Positions 63,478 through 64,000 of a stretch of DNA of 64,000 bases are shown in pieces. Source of the stretch: Oryza sativa Japonica Group (lineage: Eukaryota > Streptophyta > Magnoliopsida > Poales > Poaceae); contig NC_089043.1 in assembly GCF_034140825.1 (NCBI RefSeq), positions 26,611,501 through 26,675,500 of the forward strand. The letters run 5' to 3'. The notes below the pieces were generated by a model, which made no database searches, was not told the DNA's origin, and saw nothing but the letters and a program-made list of their open reading frames with translations. Made by a program: the position numbers and the translations under genes. The first letter of the stretch is position 1. The number at the start of each line of letters is the position of its first letter.

Positions 63478-64000
63478 TTATGAACGAGGGCTATGAGGAA
63501 GCAGGAAGCTGAGGTCCTCGCCTTCGTCGGCGGTGGTTGCGACGGTAGCGGTAGGCTCTCCTTGTACTATCTCTTGGCTAGGGGAATAAGGCCCCGACTT
63601 TGGCTCTGGCTCCCGCTCCGGCTCCGGCTCCGGCTCCGGCATCTGGAGCTTGTCGGCCAAGGTCTTGGCGCCCTTGAGCGAGAGAATGAGCCAGACGAAG
63701 GAGAGGAACTCGCCACCTTCTCCGAGGCTCTTGGCATGTAGGTATCCCCTACACATGCTGGCGGAGTAGAAGAGCATGCCCACCCACACACGGTACATCA
63801 CTTGGCACCGTGTTCTGCGGCCCATCTTATCCATCAACTCCTCTGCGAGCCTGCATGCGTCATGGACGAGAGGGTACTTGGGGGGAGGGGGCTCATCCAC
63901 CCTGATTTCCCTCTCTTGTTCTCTTACCATTTCTATGTCGATCGCAGCATTGACCTCAGCATTGACCTCAGCTTTTGCCTTGTCGATGATCTTCTTTGCC
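63478..64000 (-). CDS. DUF4220/DUF594 protein, C-terminal part (gene continues past the window)
   Basis: The minus-strand frame is open from the window edge (64000) to the stop at 63478-63480, so only the last 173 or so codons are visible and the start lies outside. The DUF594 block is clear: YRVWVGMLFYSASMCRGYLH followed by AKSLGEGGEFLSFVWLIL, matching the family pattern W-x-E/G-M-L-x-x-A-A/S, then H-A-x-x-L-x-x-G-G-E-x-x-x-x-V-W-L. Proteins of this grass-expanded family have an N-terminal multi-span DUF4220 membrane region, and their function is unknown. The tail after DUF594 has a Pro-Glu repeat (PEPEPEPEREPEPK) made by GGAGCC-type DNA repeats, and just before the domain AEVN is doubled by a 12-bp repeat. 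Confidence 0.85.
   Translation of the reverse strand, partial: AKKIIDKAKAEVNAEVNAAIDIEMVREQEREIRVDEPPPPKYPLVHDACRLAEELMDKMGRRTRCQVMYRVWVGMLFYSASMCRGYLHAKSLGEGGEFLSFVWLILSLKGAKTLADKLQMPEPEPEPEREPEPKSGPYSPSQEIVQGEPTATVATTADEGEDLSFLLPHSPRS

Overview
This is a stretch of plant nuclear DNA, almost certainly from a grass and most likely rice (Oryza). The evidence is the steep GC fall from 5' to 3' ends of genes, GT-AG introns, many small Stowaway- and Tourist-like MITEs, a 4.2 kb Ty3/gypsy-type solo LTR, and grass-expanded families (DUF1618, DUF4220/DUF594). No bacterial, organellar or CRISPR-like sequence was seen. All gene models below were built by joining exons by eye, with phases checked to give intact reading frames.

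Left part (1-30 kb), in order: a repeat-rich left edge; a nine-membrane-span TM9SF/EMP70 protein (+); an early-nodulin-like phytocyanin (+); a PP2C protein phosphatase (-), convergent with it; a small RCI2/LTI6 (PMP3) membrane protein (+); a SIP1-type trihelix transcription factor (+); and a cyclic-nucleotide-gated channel (+).

Middle (30-41 kb): a complete-looking solo LTR with a 5-bp target duplication, a two-exon DUF1618 gene (+), and a nuclear tRNA-Arg(UCU) (+).

Right part (41-64 kb), all protein genes on the minus strand: a single-finger C2H2 repressor with an EAR motif; an 18-exon NADPH-cytochrome P450 reductase; a tandem pair of intronless Ariadne-type RBR ubiquitin ligases, the second broken by a frameshift; a short PMI1-like gene lacking the usual N-terminal C2 domain; and the 3' end of a DUF4220/DUF594 gene that runs off the window. 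The 4 kb between the zinc-finger gene and the reductase holds a diverged tandem duplication of intergenic DNA, one copy of which gained two Stowaway MITEs.

The genes do not form a pathway or operon; this is an ordinary euchromatic gene neighbourhood. I found no convincing undescribed multi-gene system. The points most worth a second look are the unusual CNGC selectivity filter, the decaying RBR copy, the truncated PMI1-like gene, and the MITE-dated intergenic duplication.
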